A stretch of 64,000 bases of DNA, taken from Pithys albifrons albifrons (lineage: Eukaryota > Chordata > Aves > Passeriformes > Thamnophilidae). A program made the translations under genes and the position numbers. Location of the stretch: positions 10,589,160 through 10,653,159 of the forward strand of contig NC_092465.1 of assembly GCF_047495875.1 (NCBI RefSeq), given 5' to 3'. Below are positions 63,867 through 64,000 of the stretch, one piece after another (within the stretch, counting starts at the first letter, position 1; each line of letters starts with the position of its first letter). The notes beneath the pieces are model-generated. The model was not told the DNA's origin. It made no database searches and saw only the letters and a program-made list of their open reading frames with translations.

Positions 63867-64000
63867 TGAGAAAATATCGAAAGACACAAAGGTCAATAAA
63901 ACCTGTTTTGGAGTATCCATCAAGTGATGTTTACTATCATGAAAAGGTAATATTTCTCCAAGAGCATTACAGACTGAAGCAGTTTGTGCTGTGATGCATG

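Larger units (their letters stand above)
25779..64000 (-). other. KALRN: KALRN 5' intron (38 kb in window, continues right)
   Basis: This is all sequence upstream, in gene orientation, of the 25704-25778 exon. I looked on the minus strand for the known kalirin amino-terminal peptides and for a CpG-rich promoter and found neither. Content includes a CR1 3' end at 29.6 kb, MIR-like fragments at 28.9 (doubtful), 30.3 and 32.4 kb, a CR1 end at 35.7 kb, a 29-bp tandem duplication at 41.9 kb, a tRNA-derived SINE at 50.2 kb, a LINE scrap at 53.9 kb, a possible ancient repeat at 59.7 kb and a microsatellite at 62.3 kb. Two AT-rich stretches (about 35.1-35.5 and 36.8-37.0 kb) look like candidate conserved elements. 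No features are recognised in 38.9-41.8, 42-47.7, 48-50.2, 50.4-53.9, 54.3-55.7, 55.8-59.7 or 62.4-63.8 kb. Confidence 0.75.

Noticed and set aside
1..64000. CRISPR arrays, bacterial operons, riboswitches, endogenous retroviral genes
   Set aside because: Nothing in the sequence supports these. The window has vertebrate intron composition, spliced exons and non-LTR retroelements only; no retroviral gag, pol or env-like frame was seen.

Overview
This is vertebrate nuclear DNA, almost certainly from a bird and most likely a songbird (passerine). It is CpG-poor and AT-leaning, with no dense open reading frames. It carries CR1 retrotransposon 3' ends of avian type and one tRNA-Ile-headed, CR1-tailed SINE of the kind named TguSINE1 in zebra finch.

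The only protein-coding sequence I can support is two small exons on the minus strand, at 25704-25778 (75 bp) and 13715-13829 (115 bp). They join in frame and together encode 62 residues of the amino-terminal SEC14/CRAL-TRIO region of kalirin (KALRN), a spectrin-repeat RhoGEF related to TRIO. Both have consensus splice sites, pyrimidine tracts and CTAAC branch sites, and the reading phase agrees across the 11,874 bp intron between them.

The rest is intron by position: 1-13714 lies downstream of the second exon, 13830-25703 separates the exons, and 25779-64000 lies upstream of the first one. I found no alternative kalirin first exon in the last block, so the gene's promoter(s) probably lie beyond position 64000 unless an unrecognised first exon is present.

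The introns hold old and young retroelement debris. CR1 fragments lie near 2.7, 11.6, 14.9, 29.6 and 35.7 kb, and a LINE-like ORF fragment near 53.9 kb. Three fairly clear copies of an ancient MIR/CORE-SINE-like amniote repeat lie near 17.0, 30.3 and 32.4 kb, with a possible fourth at 28.9 kb. The TguSINE1-type element is at 50.2 kb. There is also a diverged tandem duplication with a period of about 367 bp near 1.3-2.0 kb, a 29-bp tandem duplication near 41.9 kb, a palindromic TG/TA/CA microsatellite near 62.3 kb, and several A-rich or G/T-rich tracts.

I see no novel multi-gene system. The window is a large intronic part of one neuronal signalling gene. The points most worth following are the retroelement fossils, the candidate conserved non-coding stretches and the location of the missing first exons.
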